The notes: generated by a model from the sequence alone, not told the origin. Positions 33,201 to 45,375 are shown, counted from the first letter of the stretch. The stretch is DNA of 64,000 nucleotides from Ananas comosus (GCF_001540865.1 NC_033635.1:3058231-3122230), one strand, 5' to 3'. Made by a program: numbers and translations.

Positions 33201-34411
33201 AGCTAATAAGTGTGTTGTGTTCAACAAGTAATTACCAACGTATAACACCACTAAAAAAAAAAAGAAAAAAAAGAAGCTTTCTTACCAGAAGCAGAGCCTT
33301 GACATCCGTATCCGTAATCCTCCCCTCCTCCTGTCCTCCTGCCGGCTCCTGATCTGTCAAGCTCAGCAGCACGCCGAGAAAATCCCCGCCCCCCACGGCC
33401 TCCTCCCGCCGCCGCTCCGCAATGAGCCTGTCTAGAAACTCGTCGTACCTGTAAAACAACCGATTACTCTAAAAACTTTTATAAAAAAAACTGAGAATTC
33501 CCAAAGAATTCAGAACTTTCTGCTCTGATGATGATTCTGATTGATTGCCATCGGTACCTCCGATGCAGTCGCTTCATCTTCTTGACTACCCCCTGCGGGT
33601 CCAACCACGCGATCCACGGCACGAAGTCGCCGACGTTGAACACCCCCGCGAGCCGCATCAGCTCCACCACCATCTCCTTGAACTCCCGCGCCTCCTCCCG
33701 CTCCTCGAACACCGGCCGCCCCAGCAGAGCCCGCGCCAGCGCGTTTGTCGCACATATGTTCGCGGCCTCGCCGACGTTGACCGCCGCCGCCGCCGCCGCC
33801 GATGATCCTCCGCCGCTGCCACCCGGCCAGCGGGCGAGGGACCGGACCATCAAGCCTACTTCATGCGCCCTGATCGGCCGCAGGTCGTCGAGGGCCTTCC
33901 CGGAGAAGAGGTGGAGCGCGCAGAGCTTGCGGAGTGCACGCCACCGCGCACCGTAGGGCGCAAAGACCAGGTCCTATTCAACCAAAAATTTTAAAAAAAA
34001 TTAGTAAAAATATCGTTCTCTGACGACTTAAGTTAAGCAGACACGATGTTCATAGAATTTTAACAGAAGTACCCGGTAGCTATAAGCGATGTGCTCAGCT
34101 CCGGAGTTCGGAGGGCGGTTGGAGAAGTTGGCGTCATGGGCCTTCAGGAACTGGGCTGCGACGGCGGCGGAGGAGGCGACGACGACGTCGACGGAGCCGA
34201 ACCGGAGGCGGAAGAGCGGGCCGTGGGCCTCGGAGAGCGTGCGGAGAGTGTGGTGGGGTTTTGGGCCGAGCTGCGGCAAGTTGCCCAAAATGGGCCAGCC
34301 CTTCGGGCCCGGCGGAAGACGAAGCGCGCAACTTCTCTTCTTAGAGAAGAAGAGATAGTAGAGAGAAAAAGAAAGCAAAATAGTGAAGAGGAGAAGGAGA
34401 AACGGGGCCAT
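30223..34411 (-). CDS. F3'H: Flavonoid 3'-monooxygenase (CYP75B cytochrome P450)
   Basis: Four exons read on the minus strand: 34411-34073, 33973-33558, 33448-33286, 30873-30223. They join in frame to 522 residues, the usual length. The enzyme hydroxylates the 3' position of the flavonoid B ring on the ER membrane, using NADPH-P450 reductase. Visible: N-terminal membrane anchor (residues about 3-22), proline hinge [10 protein letters not shown]3'H-type VVVASS and [14 protein letters not shown]-helix AGTDTSSS, K-helix KETFR, VDVKG, and heme loop [11 protein letters not shown]. Oddities: the motif usually GGEK reads GGRH, and exon 2 carries an extra Gly/Ser/Ala tract ([14 protein letters not shown]). 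Intron 3 is 2.4 kb and holds a SINE. No frame break is seen. Exons are GC-rich. Neighbour orientation: convergent with the permease gene. Confidence 0.95.
30874..33285 (-). other. Intron 3 of the flavonoid 3'-hydroxylase gene
   Basis: 2,412 bp, AT-rich, GT (33285-33284) to AG (30875-30874) on the minus strand. It contains an A-rich tract near 31640-31700 and the SINE at 31952-32110. No exon-like frame was found. Confidence 0.85.
31952..32110 (-). mobile_element. tRNA-derived SINE (copy b), in the F3'H intron
   Basis: On the minus strand it has an A-box-like TGATAAAAGAT and a B-box-like GTTCGAATTC, then the family body (GATTCACATTTTTAGCTAAG, AAATAAACGAAGCGG). Target duplication is imperfect, about 14 bp (31938-31951 and 32111-32124). 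It lies in the sense direction of the P450 gene. Confidence 0.8.
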
Positions 34412-34520
34412 GGGTACTCCTCAATAGGTGATGAATGGGTATATGTATATATATATATATGAAAAAATATGTATACATATATATTTATGTACACCACCTC
34501 AACTATAACTAGTTCTGGAA
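34412..34520 (-). promoter_or_regulatory. Proximal upstream region of the flavonoid 3'-hydroxylase
   Basis: A TA-rich stretch (about 34438-34490) could hold the TATA box. Just upstream, 34491-34513 reads on the plus strand as CACCACCTCAACTATAACTA, which resembles MYB-binding AC-type elements common before flavonoid genes. This is motif reading only. Confidence 0.35.
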
Positions 34521-36189
34521 TTGCCCCCTAAGCTTTTAATTTTTTTTTTATTGAGATTTGATTTAACGATTCTAATATTTTATTAACTATTAATTGACGT
34601 GGTTTTATTTATTAAAATAATTACAGTCCTTTAATTTGATAAAATCATGAATAAGTTAGATAAAATTTTTAAATTTTTCTGTGGACTACAATTTTAGAAA
34701 GTTAGTAGTTGAGAGGGCCTCTTACATATTTACTGCGTATATATTTGTACTAATATTATGTGGATGTTGTTACCTTCCATTCGTGATATATATTTCTATT
34801 AGATGGAGTAAGTTTGATCACACCAACCACCAACTAGTCTCGCAATTGGCCATAAAAAGTATAATGATCAGTTCCCAACTACCACTACTACTACTACTAC
34901 TGCTGGGACAAAAATAATATAGAAAAAATTTTCTATAAAAATTATAAAAGATATTTATTCAAAAAAATAATTAAATCACACTTTTGGTACTCCAAGGGCC
35001 TCACATTTTTGGTTTTCAAATTTTAATTCATTGTAATTTTAAATTATAAGGCTAAAAGTTTACATATTATTGCAACCAAGCCTCACGACACAATTTAGCT
35101 GGTTAAATATTAATAAATTGTGGATGTAGACGTAGCATCTTACTTGTTGCTGCATAATCAATATAAAATATTTACACCATCAACTTGTCAATATTAAGCT
35201 AACTTAATTAGATTGTGAGATTTAATTATAATAATTAATTAACTTCCAAGTAAGAAATTGTAAAAAAATTAAAGTTTAAAAACTAAAGTATCTGGCACCC
35301 CATAGTTTGGGAACCCAAAAGCGTAATTTACCTAAAAATATAATAAGACTTGTCTTAATATTTTTCAATCCTAATTAATAATATATGTGATTCAAAGCAT
35401 AATTGAGGGGGAAATAAAATGAACGTCTCAAAAAGAATCACAATTCCTACAATCGTTGAATGAATCGAATTTCTGCGTATGGAATTATAGCTAAACTCCA
35501 CACTCTCTAAATTTTAAGAAATAAACATTTGAACTTTTAATTTTGACAATTATATCTTCTTTCAAACCTTATCAAATAGTTTAATAAGTCACACTTTTTA
35601 AGTAAACTTGCTAATTATATAGTAATTTTATCGCATGCTTGTATATAATTAATCCTGTAAAACTTCAAAATATCAAGAGATTTTTTTTTCTTTCTATTTT
35701 GATAATTAAGCATGACGATAAAAAATTAGGCTTGAAATAAACTTTAATTTTTTTACACTTTTTTAATGTAAGTATACAAACAAGTAATTTGTGTTCTACT
35801 TTGAAGCTTTACACTACTATATGCAATATATACTACTAAAACGATAATGTAATTAATTATTTAACTAAAGAAGTTCGTCTATTAAATTATTTGATAAAAT
35901 TTAAAAAATTTAATTGAAATTAAACTTAGACGCCTAATTACAAAAGAGTTAAAATTTGATAAATCTTTGTATTTTATTATTTTTTATAATATTATCAATA
36001 ATTAAATAAATATAGTGAAAATGATCCCCAAAGCATATCCCAAACTGAGGATAGTGTTCTAGAACATTGAAGAAGGTTTGGCGGAGCACGAACAGATACG
36101 TGTCCTACGCCAACATGGCAACACGTGTCCTCCAAACCTATTTCCCATCTACGAGAAATTATTGTGAGCACCCGTTCTATTTAAGTATG
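34521..36189. other. AT-rich intergenic DNA; no gene seen
   Basis: Short, unsupported open frames only. Near 36090-36130 there are two ACGTGTCC motifs (ABRE-like), of uncertain meaning. Confidence 0.5.
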
Positions 36190-37251
36190 AAGCTATTATA
36201 TTTTCAAAATTATAAAAGAGTTTTTACTTCTAATTTTTAGCTTTTAAATTAAAAATTATACAGTTGGGATGATAGTGACCCATTTACGATTAAGTGATCT
36301 CCTTAGGATTGAATGGTTTTCACAGAATAATAATATTAGGGCGTGTTTGGTTCACTTCTTTTTTATTTTGGAATCGGAATCGGAATCGAAATGACGAATT
36401 CGTTTGTGGGTGTTTGGTACGTGGGAGTCTCATTCCGATTTCGATTCCGATTCCTGAGTAGAATGGAAATCTCCCAATCACCTCTTTTTCCAATTCGGCC
36501 TAGAAGGCCGGATTGAAAGTTGAATCCGGACGGAATGGATATTTATTTGGATTAAATTTATTTTTTTAAATTTTTTAATTAAAATATGAGTATAAATTTA
36601 GAAATTAAATTTTAAAATTTAAATTTTAATTTGAACTTGAATTAAAAATTAAAATTTAATTTGAATCTAACTTATGAATTTGAACTTAAATCAAATTTTA
36701 ATTCATACAAAATTTTATTCAAATTTTATTTAAAATTTAAATTAAATTTATGGATTCAAATTAAAATTTAAATTGTAATTTTAAGTTTGAATTTGAATAA
36801 ATTTTAATTTAGTTTTATATTTCGAATTATCCACTCAGCTTCAAAGTTTAATTTTTTAAACAAAATAGATTAAAATTTTGACATTATTTCAAAATTTTGA
36901 TGTAAATTTTTAATATTTAATATTTAATTTGAATTTAAATTAATATATTATAAAGATAAAGTTAATATATTAATCGATCTGATTATGTTTTTTATATTTA
37001 TCTGAACCAAACACCGACAATGGGAATGATTTATTCCAATTCCGATTCAGGTGATGAATCAAACAGAATTAGGTAATGAGTTATTCTGATTCCGATTTTA
37101 GCTTATTTTGATTTCGATTCTGATTCCGATTTCGACTTCGAACTAAACATGCCCTTAATCCAAAGATTAAAAATAATTAAAAAGGTTGACCCAAGGGCCA
37201 ATAAGTGGAATGTACAACTCTTTTATACATCCGAAAGTATAGTAGCTCTAC
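36190..37251. mobile_element. Short MITE split by a Tourist-like element
   Basis: The outer element (36190-36338 and 37155-37251) is the same family as 27661-27911 (TTATACAGTTGGGATGAT; right end GTATAGTAGCTCTACT). At 36339 it is broken by the element described next. Confidence 0.7.
36339..37154. mobile_element. Tourist-like (PIF/Harbinger) element, 816 bp
   Basis: Flanking TTA duplication (36336-36338, 37155-37157). The left end GGGCGTGTTTGGTTCA faces the right end inverse GGGCATGTTTAGTTCG. Subterminal GGAATCGGAATCGG-type strings occur at both ends. The interior is AT-rich TTTAAATTT strings. The empty site is seen in the relatives at about 27805-27815 and 28138-28150 (AGTATTAATCCAAA). Confidence 0.85.
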
Positions 37252-40011
37252 TAATCTATTAATATATTACATCATAAATTTAAAATATAATTCAATAAAG
37301 CGATCTAACTTTATAAAAATTATATGTATAAATAATTACAAAATTTAAATTTTTAAATAGAATTTTAAAAATAAGATATATAAGATATACTTATACATCT
37401 CTAATTTCTTTTCTATTGTCTAATCTTCCTTCTTCTCAGCTAAAAAGAATTATTGCCTGCACCAAGTTTATAAGCCTGTAACATACACCAAACTTTAGTT
37501 TTTTTAATAACTAGTATTGTAAAATTTAAATTTAATTCGATAGATATGATTTACCATATAAAATAGTTGGTATATAAAAAATTATAATATTTAAATTTTT
37601 ATAATGTAATTTTAAAACTATGGTTTAGAAGATGTACTTTTACACCTCGTGTGCAAACCAATTTCTTCTCCACTATCCCATTTTTCTATTATTTTATTAT
37701 TTTTTAAAAATTATTTTAATAGCTTTTATTTCTAATTCTATTCCACATATATCTTTATAAAATAATTTAATTATTAATAACTCTTACATTTTTCTTACAT
37801 CTTTAACGTCGTCTATTTTGTTATCAAACTTTTTAAAAATTATTTTAATTATATTATTTTTTATTTTTAAGTTTATAGTCTTATGACTTTTATCTGATTA
37901 TTACGAAATCCTGATAATTTTTTTCCCATACATTTATCGTGATAAAATTACTTAATTTAATATTCTGAAAAAATTAGTAATACATAGTACTTGTTTAATT
38001 ATGTTATAATTAATAATCATTTAATATCTATAATCTCATTATCAAGTAGTTAATTACTAAGAAGCCACATGTGCCCATTTAACTGTTAAATTATTTTTAT
38101 TTTAATTAATTTAGTTAATAATCAAACAAATAAAATTTTCTCAAAGTGTTTAAATAAATTTAACCAAATTTAATTGTTAAAATATTTTATATCTGTTCTT
38201 AACTGGCACCATAATAATTATTATAGGTGTAATAATAATAATAGTTATTATAGTAAGGTGCAGGTTGTTACTGTTATTTAAGATGGGAACACTTTGAAGA
38301 ACTACTGGGTTTATGAATAATAATTTCCGTAGCTTAATAATAATTTTTCGTAACAAAATAATTAATTAATGGCATAATATATTCGCCGTAGCTTAATAAA
38401 TGCCTCTAACTACCCCCGTTCCTAACCTGGTATGTTTTGCATGAACTCGGTGCATGGTATTAGCCATGCACCTGCTGATGAGCTTCGGTCCATCAAATAA
38501 TTTTTTTTCTATGGAAGGACTAAAATGTACAAACACTTTTTGACTTTTGAGGTCCACTTTGCACATATTGTTAAACTTTACAAAAAATTAAGATTATATT
38601 TTCTATCATAATTTTGATTTTTATATCCGAATTGTAGACAGTAATTCTTACTCGTAATTCATTCTCGCTCACGATCTGCAACAAGGCAAGAATGAAGCCG
38701 TCACAAAAATTAAGATTAGGACTAGATAGGAAATTCCATATATTACATATTTATATATAACTTATGTAAGAATATTAAATCACGTCCGTTCATCAAGAAC
38801 ATGTCAAGATACATCCTAATCGTTGGATAAATCGTATCCTTATAGATCGACTTGAATAGACTGACTGTATTTTTATAGATTGCCTTAATTAAATCATAAT
38901 CACATGGGCCACATCCAACACATATATCCTCTCAAATTTTTAATTTTTTTTTATTGGACCAATATACTTTATTAAATAGTTTAATTGACATTTTTTTTAA
39001 GCAAAGTCGCTAATTAAAAAGTTGTTCTAATTATATATTTTACATACGATATCATATCATGAAACTTAAATTTTTATAAGTCTTATATTCCGGAGAATAA
39101 CAAAAAAGCATAAGAATTTAAAAAAAAGTGAGTGAATCAATCTTTAAATTTTTACATGCAATATAATTGAAAAAAATAGATTTTTTTTTCTTTCCCTCAA
39201 TTGAGAATTGTTGTTTAATTCATAACATCGATATGAGAATAAAGGATTTAATTTTTCAAGTTGCTAAAGTTGAGGAGGTGTTTGCACATTTATCTTTGGA
39301 TTTAAAAATTAAATTACAATCTTCTCCTATGGTGCACGGCTAATATGTGGTGCACATGGTGCAGCGACAAATTAATGTCTTCTACAAACCAAAATCGGTA
39401 AAAGTGTCCAAAGTGTGTCCCAGATGCAAAAGCGACGTACCTCCGACGTCCACGTGTCAAAATATTGGACGATCCCACATCAGGCCGTCGCATCTACCGT
39501 CCATTTCATAAATCACATAAATCTCAAGTCTATAATACGTACTGCTACATAGGATAGTCACCTTTAATATTGAATTAATTAAAAATATTAATTATTCTCT
39601 CACATCATAAATTTGAAAAAATAGCTATTATATTAAAAAATTTTAAATTCAAATCCTGATTATTTTATATATAATTTAATGCCATCCTAAGATGTGAATG
39701 ATGTGGCACTTTATTGATTATTTTATAAGTGATGTGACACTTTTTGATTGATTTATTTTCTCGATAACGGAGCCATTTCAACGGTGCCCACTAGTCAAAG
39801 CTAGATACATCATAATCATATTTATTGACTGGAAGTTAAAAAAATATTAAAAAATCGTTTTCTATTAATTGAAACATTAATAGTGACAATTTTCATCAGA
39901 TTTTTTTTTCAATGTTTTCAAAAAATCTATGTGCTGGTGGTATGTGGTAAATAAAAAGATTAAATCATAATTTTCACAGTGGTGTGAGCTTAGGAGGAAT
40001 AGATTTAATTC

Positions 40012-40015
<4 letters not shown>
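37252..40015. other. AT-rich intergenic DNA; no gene seen
   Basis: Only a dispersed repeat (38745-38930) and small hairpins (for example around 38450-38472) were noticed. Confidence 0.5.
38745..38930 (+). repeat. Dispersed repeat, inverted relative to 60722-60895
   Basis: CACATGGGCCACATCCAACA near 38906 faces its inverse near 60731. The blocks around 'ATACATCCTAA' and 'TATATAACTTA' also match in inverted order. Confidence 0.65.
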
Positions 40016-40050
<35 letters not shown>

Positions 40051-40621
40051 ATATTGATATATATATAATATATATATAGACAGAGGCTTGCCTTGCTCTC
40101 AGACGAGACACGGAGGCCTCCGTGCTCCTGAGCCGTTTCGATGATGGAGATTGTCCGAATCGACGATCGGGCTCGTTAGATTTGTTTTGGTATTTGAAAA
40201 TTGTAATAGATATTTATATGTTTTTTGCGATTTTTCGATATACATTTACCGAAAGGATCAAATCAATAATTTTAATGGTTGATATTGTGCCAGTGTTTTG
40301 AAGTTTTAACGGTGTAAAGTATTCAAAATAGATTAAAATTTTGATTACAAAATTTTTTATACTATCTACAACAAGTCAATACTTCTGATCGAAAATTTTA
40401 GTGCCTATATCACTACTTCTTATATGAATTTTTATTTTTCAGCGTAAAATTATTGATTTGAATCTTTTTCGATTGCTTAGTCGTAAATCGATATCGAAAA
40501 TCACAAACAATATTTTCTAGAAACTTCAAATACGCTAGATCAAGTCTGAATGGAGCATCGATATCGATTCAAATTTCCATCATCAAAACAGCGCAGGGAG
40601 CACGGAGGCCTCGTGCTCCTG
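40016..40621. mobile_element. Long-TIR (TA)n-flanked MITE with many small indels
   Basis: TA-rich run at 40016-40079, then about 540 bp whose arms (CACGGAGGCCTCCGTGCTCC at about 40110 and a shortened inverse near 40595) match. Relative to cousins it has many 1-2 base gains and losses. Confidence 0.65.
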
Positions 40622-40635
40622 AAGCAAACGGTTGC

Positions 40636-40666
<31 letters not shown>

Positions 40667-41718
40667 CTATATTATATATATGGTCTGGCCTACGTATACT
40701 ATTATGAGTACGTATCGTCCCCTCTATACTTATAAGTTGTTTCGAATAGAGCTTCCGAATCGACGATCCACACCGGTTAAGACGTTATTTGACAGCATTT
40801 AAACTTCTAGAAATCAATTTTTATAATTTTTCGAACATCATTTACTTACGATCATCGAGGTCACAAATTATTGACAATTTTAATCTGTCGGTATGGGCGA
40901 TACTTGCAGTTTAACGGTTATCAACTGTAAAAGAATTGGAATTTGTTTATTTAGTTGATAGAAAATTCTTATTACTACATAGAATTTAAGATTCAAACTT
41001 GATCTTTGAATGAAGTGATCCGTCATTCTTTTTTTAGGAATGTTCGTTCGATTTGGATCGTTATTTAATGCCATTGATGGACTTTTATTATGATTCGAAA
41101 TTTACGAAATTTATTTTAGAAGTTTCATACTTAGAATATATTTAACGAAGTAGGATTGGTTCGATTCGGAAGCTCCATCAGTTGAAACAACTTTATAAGT
41201 ACGAGCGGGCTCCAATACTCTAATAGAGTAGCAGGGCCAATATATATATAATAATTGATATTGTTTTTCTTTTTATTTTTTTTACATGATGTTATTTGAT
41301 AAAGATTAAAAAAGGCGGAAACTTTAAGTGGTGTGTGGTTTCGCACTTTTTCAGCTTACGTACTATGTGATTTAAAAATGTATCACGTTCAGTACCCTGG
41401 GGTTTCGTATTTTCTTCACTTTTAGTAAAAACGCTCTATAGTTTCAAGTGTTATCAAGTTGTATTCTGTGTTTCGCTTATCACTTTTAGTATCCTCGTGG
41501 TATTAAATATTCGTTAATATTATATACCCGAAATGGATAAATTAAAATGAGAAAATTGAACCATGGGTACTATGATACCAAATGAAACCACATGGTTACT
41601 AACTTGATACACTTGAAAGCTACGGATACTAAAGTGAGGAAAGTGCGAAACACAGTGGTAATAACTGATTAAACTTGAAACCAGCATGGGTACTTAAAAT
41701 GAGAAAAAGCAAAACCAC
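40622..41718 (+). repeat. Exact 1,097-bp tandem repeat, copy 1
   Basis: It holds a (TA)n run, a long-TIR MITE (about 40676-41245, cousin of 22275-22818) and most of an inverted-repeat element (from about 41310). It is identical by eye to copy 2. Confidence 0.9.
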
Positions 41719-41732
41719 AAGCAAACGGTTGC

Positions 41733-41763
<31 letters not shown>

Positions 41764-42815
41764 CTATATTATATATATGGTCTGGCCTACGTATACTATT
41801 ATGAGTACGTATCGTCCCCTCTATACTTATAAGTTGTTTCGAATAGAGCTTCCGAATCGACGATCCACACCGGTTAAGACGTTATTTGACAGCATTTAAA
41901 CTTCTAGAAATCAATTTTTATAATTTTTCGAACATCATTTACTTACGATCATCGAGGTCACAAATTATTGACAATTTTAATCTGTCGGTATGGGCGATAC
42001 TTGCAGTTTAACGGTTATCAACTGTAAAAGAATTGGAATTTGTTTATTTAGTTGATAGAAAATTCTTATTACTACATAGAATTTAAGATTCAAACTTGAT
42101 CTTTGAATGAAGTGATCCGTCATTCTTTTTTTAGGAATGTTCGTTCGATTTGGATCGTTATTTAATGCCATTGATGGACTTTTATTATGATTCGAAATTT
42201 ACGAAATTTATTTTAGAAGTTTCATACTTAGAATATATTTAACGAAGTAGGATTGGTTCGATTCGGAAGCTCCATCAGTTGAAACAACTTTATAAGTACG
42301 AGCGGGCTCCAATACTCTAATAGAGTAGCAGGGCCAATATATATATAATAATTGATATTGTTTTTCTTTTTATTTTTTTTACATGATGTTATTTGATAAA
42401 GATTAAAAAAGGCGGAAACTTTAAGTGGTGTGTGGTTTCGCACTTTTTCAGCTTACGTACTATGTGATTTAAAAATGTATCACGTTCAGTACCCTGGGGT
42501 TTCGTATTTTCTTCACTTTTAGTAAAAACGCTCTATAGTTTCAAGTGTTATCAAGTTGTATTCTGTGTTTCGCTTATCACTTTTAGTATCCTCGTGGTAT
42601 TAAATATTCGTTAATATTATATACCCGAAATGGATAAATTAAAATGAGAAAATTGAACCATGGGTACTATGATACCAAATGAAACCACATGGTTACTAAC
42701 TTGATACACTTGAAAGCTACGGATACTAAAGTGAGGAAAGTGCGAAACACAGTGGTAATAACTGATTAAACTTGAAACCAGCATGGGTACTTAAAATGAG
42801 AAAAAGCAAAACCAC
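41719..42815 (+). repeat. Exact 1,097-bp tandem repeat, copy 2
   Basis: It abuts copy 1 with no spacer. After it the inverted-repeat element runs on to its natural end near 42841 (GGGGGCGGCGG, then GAAGTTTCCCC), which copy 1 lacks. Confidence 0.9.
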
Positions 42816-42842
42816 AGGGGGCGGCGGTATTTGAAGTTTCCC
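42407..42842. mobile_element. MITE with GGGGAAACTT-type ends
   Basis: Left arm GGCGGAAACTTTAAGTGG...TGTGGTTT and right arm inverse GGGGAAACTTCAAATACCGCC...TGTGGTTTT. A truncated duplicate lies at about 41310-41718. Confidence 0.6.
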
Positions 42843-43002
42843 CATTAAAAACTACCTACCACAATGACAGAGATTCTGCCAACAACCCTGCGGTTAATCA
42901 ACCACAAATTGGGTGCTTTCACTTTTAATGATCTCACCATCATAGATAATTTATTTAGGCAAAATTTTGAACTAATGCGGTGTATAGCCTCATTAATTAG
43001 AA

Positions 43003-43740
43003 TTTTTTTTTCCCAATCTAGGCTTCTTTTCAAAAAAATTCATAATCTAGCCTCCTTTTGATGGATTAGAAAACAAAAGATGATTTAGTAGTATTTATAT
43101 GCTAATTAGGAGAGAGAAAATTTTTTTCTTTCTCTCCTCCCAACCTACTAATATTTACAAAAATTAATTTTCATAATAATAATAATAATTAAAAATTAAT
43201 ATTTAATAATAATAAATATTATTATTACATAATATTTTTTTTGAGAGAGAAAGATTGCAACATGCTACCCGTTTCATTTATTTCTTTAGAAATAAACTTA
43301 GCTGGAAATGTGCATCAACTATGATTCAAACTTAGAAACTTAAGTATCAACCATTAAGTCCTTTGCCATTTGCACTAGGGATAGTCAGTTACTAAATAAT
43401 AATTATTATTATTATTATTACTAGTATTTAATTTGATTTTACAAGCCAACATGATCAAATTTGCCATGTATATAGTCAATTAAATACTAGTAGTAGTAGT
43501 AATAATAATACTAATAATAATAATAAAATTGTTTAAATATTAATTTTTAATTATTGTTATTATTATAAAAATTAATTATTTTTTAATATTAGTAGGTTGA
43601 GAGGAAAGAAAGAAAAAAAAATTCTCCTAATTAACATATAAATGCTATTAAGTCACTTTTATTTTCTAATCCATCGAAAGAAAGGATAGATTAGGAATAT
43701 TTTTTGGAAAGAAGGCTAGATTGGAATTTTTTTTTTTTAT
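43003..43740. mobile_element. Inverted-repeat element with about 150-170 bp arms
   Basis: The left arm (43003-43170: CCAATCTAGGCTTCTTTTC, GATGGATTAGAAAA, CTTTCTCTCC, CAACCTACTAATATT) is matched by the inverse of 43585-43735. The interior is (TAA)n-rich and carries a SINE insertion. Confidence 0.75.
43235..43390 (-). mobile_element. tRNA-derived SINE (copy c)
   Basis: Family body in minus orientation (AAATAAACTTAGCTGGAAATG on the plus strand). Nested in the inverted-repeat element; the target duplication is unclear because both flanks are TA-rich. Confidence 0.7.
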
Positions 43741-45025
43741 TTTCAATAGGGCTTGATACGGCATTAGCTCCAAACTTGTATACGAAATAATTAATTGTTG
43801 TTGAATTAATTGTACGTTGGTTTAGAGGGGCCTCACAGTAATTAGCACTGATCCATTTTCTCCTTGTTTCGGGTGGTTTTTGCTCCCAAATATAGCTATC
43901 AAAAATTAATTTTCATAGAAAAAGGTACCAAAATATAGCTATCAAAAATTAATTTTCATGGAAAAAGGTATATTTGATAGAAAAATCATCTAAAACATTT
44001 GTTGATATTTAACATGGCGTAAAATAAAGGTGAAAAGGTACAGAACTTAACTATGGACCATTTTCGGTTAGTTATTCAATTTTTTTAAGTTTTGATTTTA
44101 CTATCTAATCTTTTAATATGTTTGGTTTGAAACACTTAACGGTATTTTAACTTTAAAATTTAAATGTCTCGTTTTTCTTAACAAATTTAGTTAGTATATA
44201 TTATGTAATTCTTGCAGCTATAAATTAATTAAAGTAAGTAATTATTTTAAATTTTAAATTCAACATATCATTGACTGATTCAAATTAAACAAATTGAAAT
44301 GTATAGCTGATTCAAAATGGTTCAAAATTTAAATAAGTTTTATACGTTTTTTACATAAAATAAATGTAGTTTTTCAGGCATAGATTTTTTTTAAAAAAAA
44401 AAGAAATTGAGGACAGAAGAGTAGGCCGAAAAATGAGAGAGAGAGAGAGTATTTTGTATTTTGTACCAAAAATATTTTGAAATGCGAGAAATAGTGTTTT
44501 TTCGGGAGTGTGTAAAACTATTTACCCCCAAAGAGTATTTCATGTAGAACCAAATATTAAAAATTCTTTTTACATGAAATCAAATACCGCACTAGCCCAT
44601 ACATACCTCAATGCTAGAGAGGCAAGAATCTCAGAAGAAGATGGAAAGGAAAAAAAAAAAATTGATACATCGCTTCTTAGCACTGATCATTATTCGCTAA
44701 TATACTTAATGATAATTTTATTTTACTCTATATTAGTATAAGATACAAATAGAAATTGGCTATTTATAAGAGGTTCAAAACTGATTTGTTTTGCATCATC
44801 ATTGTGAGGTTTTCCAGATAAAATGCATGTAAAAGAGGATTCTATTGGCATCTTTGAGAATACTCTTTCTCTCTCTCTCTCTCTCTCTAAAAAAAATCAC
44901 TTTTGAGTGTGTACTAGGCATGCACAAGCGTAACCCTCCCTTCTCTTTTCATTTTAGAAGTGGTCCTTGCTAAATCATGCAAGTTCAAATTTTCCCTAAA
45001 CTATTTTTAACTAATACTTTTTTTT

Positions 45026-45027
<2 letters not shown>
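43741..45027. other. Intergenic DNA; no gene seen
   Basis: It contains a two-copy direct repeat of about 42 bp (43887-43972, unit around ATATAGCTATCAAAAATTAA) and a (TC)n run near 44866-44888. Otherwise only short open frames. Confidence 0.5.
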
Positions 45028-45059
<32 letters not shown>

Positions 45060-45205
45060 TAGCATGTAATACCCAACGCAAGTGGTAAAAGACTTAATCA
45101 TTAATATCCGAGGACTCAAATTTGAAGGCCAATTGTTTTATATTTTCAACTAAATTTATTTTAAAAAAATAAACGAAGCAGATAATATGCTACCGTCCTT
45201 CCAAA
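45028..45205 (+). mobile_element. Composite SINE (copy d): inverted 3' end plus a nearly complete plus-strand copy
   Basis: It starts with a (GA)n run of about 38 bp and GGTAGCATG, which is the inverse of the family 3' end. It then reads as a plus-strand SINE from about 45072 (GCAAGTGGTAAAAGAC) to ATGCTACC. Confidence 0.6.
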
Positions 45206-45352
45206 TAAAATACTTGAAATTATTGCAGTGTGTGTAAAATGAGTCAAAAATAGTATTACATGTCATAATTATAAGTGAAAAGTTTAAAAGTGTTTATCCA
45301 TAGATTTGTACTAGGTGGATAATGCAAATTAAACCAATAATTAATTCAGAGA

Positions 45353-45375
45353 GAGAGACAGACAGACAGACAGAT
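45353..45375. repeat. GA/CAGA microsatellite
   Basis: A short GA run followed by four ACAG units. Confidence 0.8.

Noticed and set aside
33510..34497. Open frames antisense to or overlapping the P450 exons
   Set aside because: Shadow frames with Arg/Pro-rich products and no family resemblance; the P450 frame explains the region.
40880..42443. Two identical pairs of 64- and 71-residue open frames 1,097 bp apart
   Set aside because: They lie in MITE arms and are repeated only because the whole unit is a tandem repeat.
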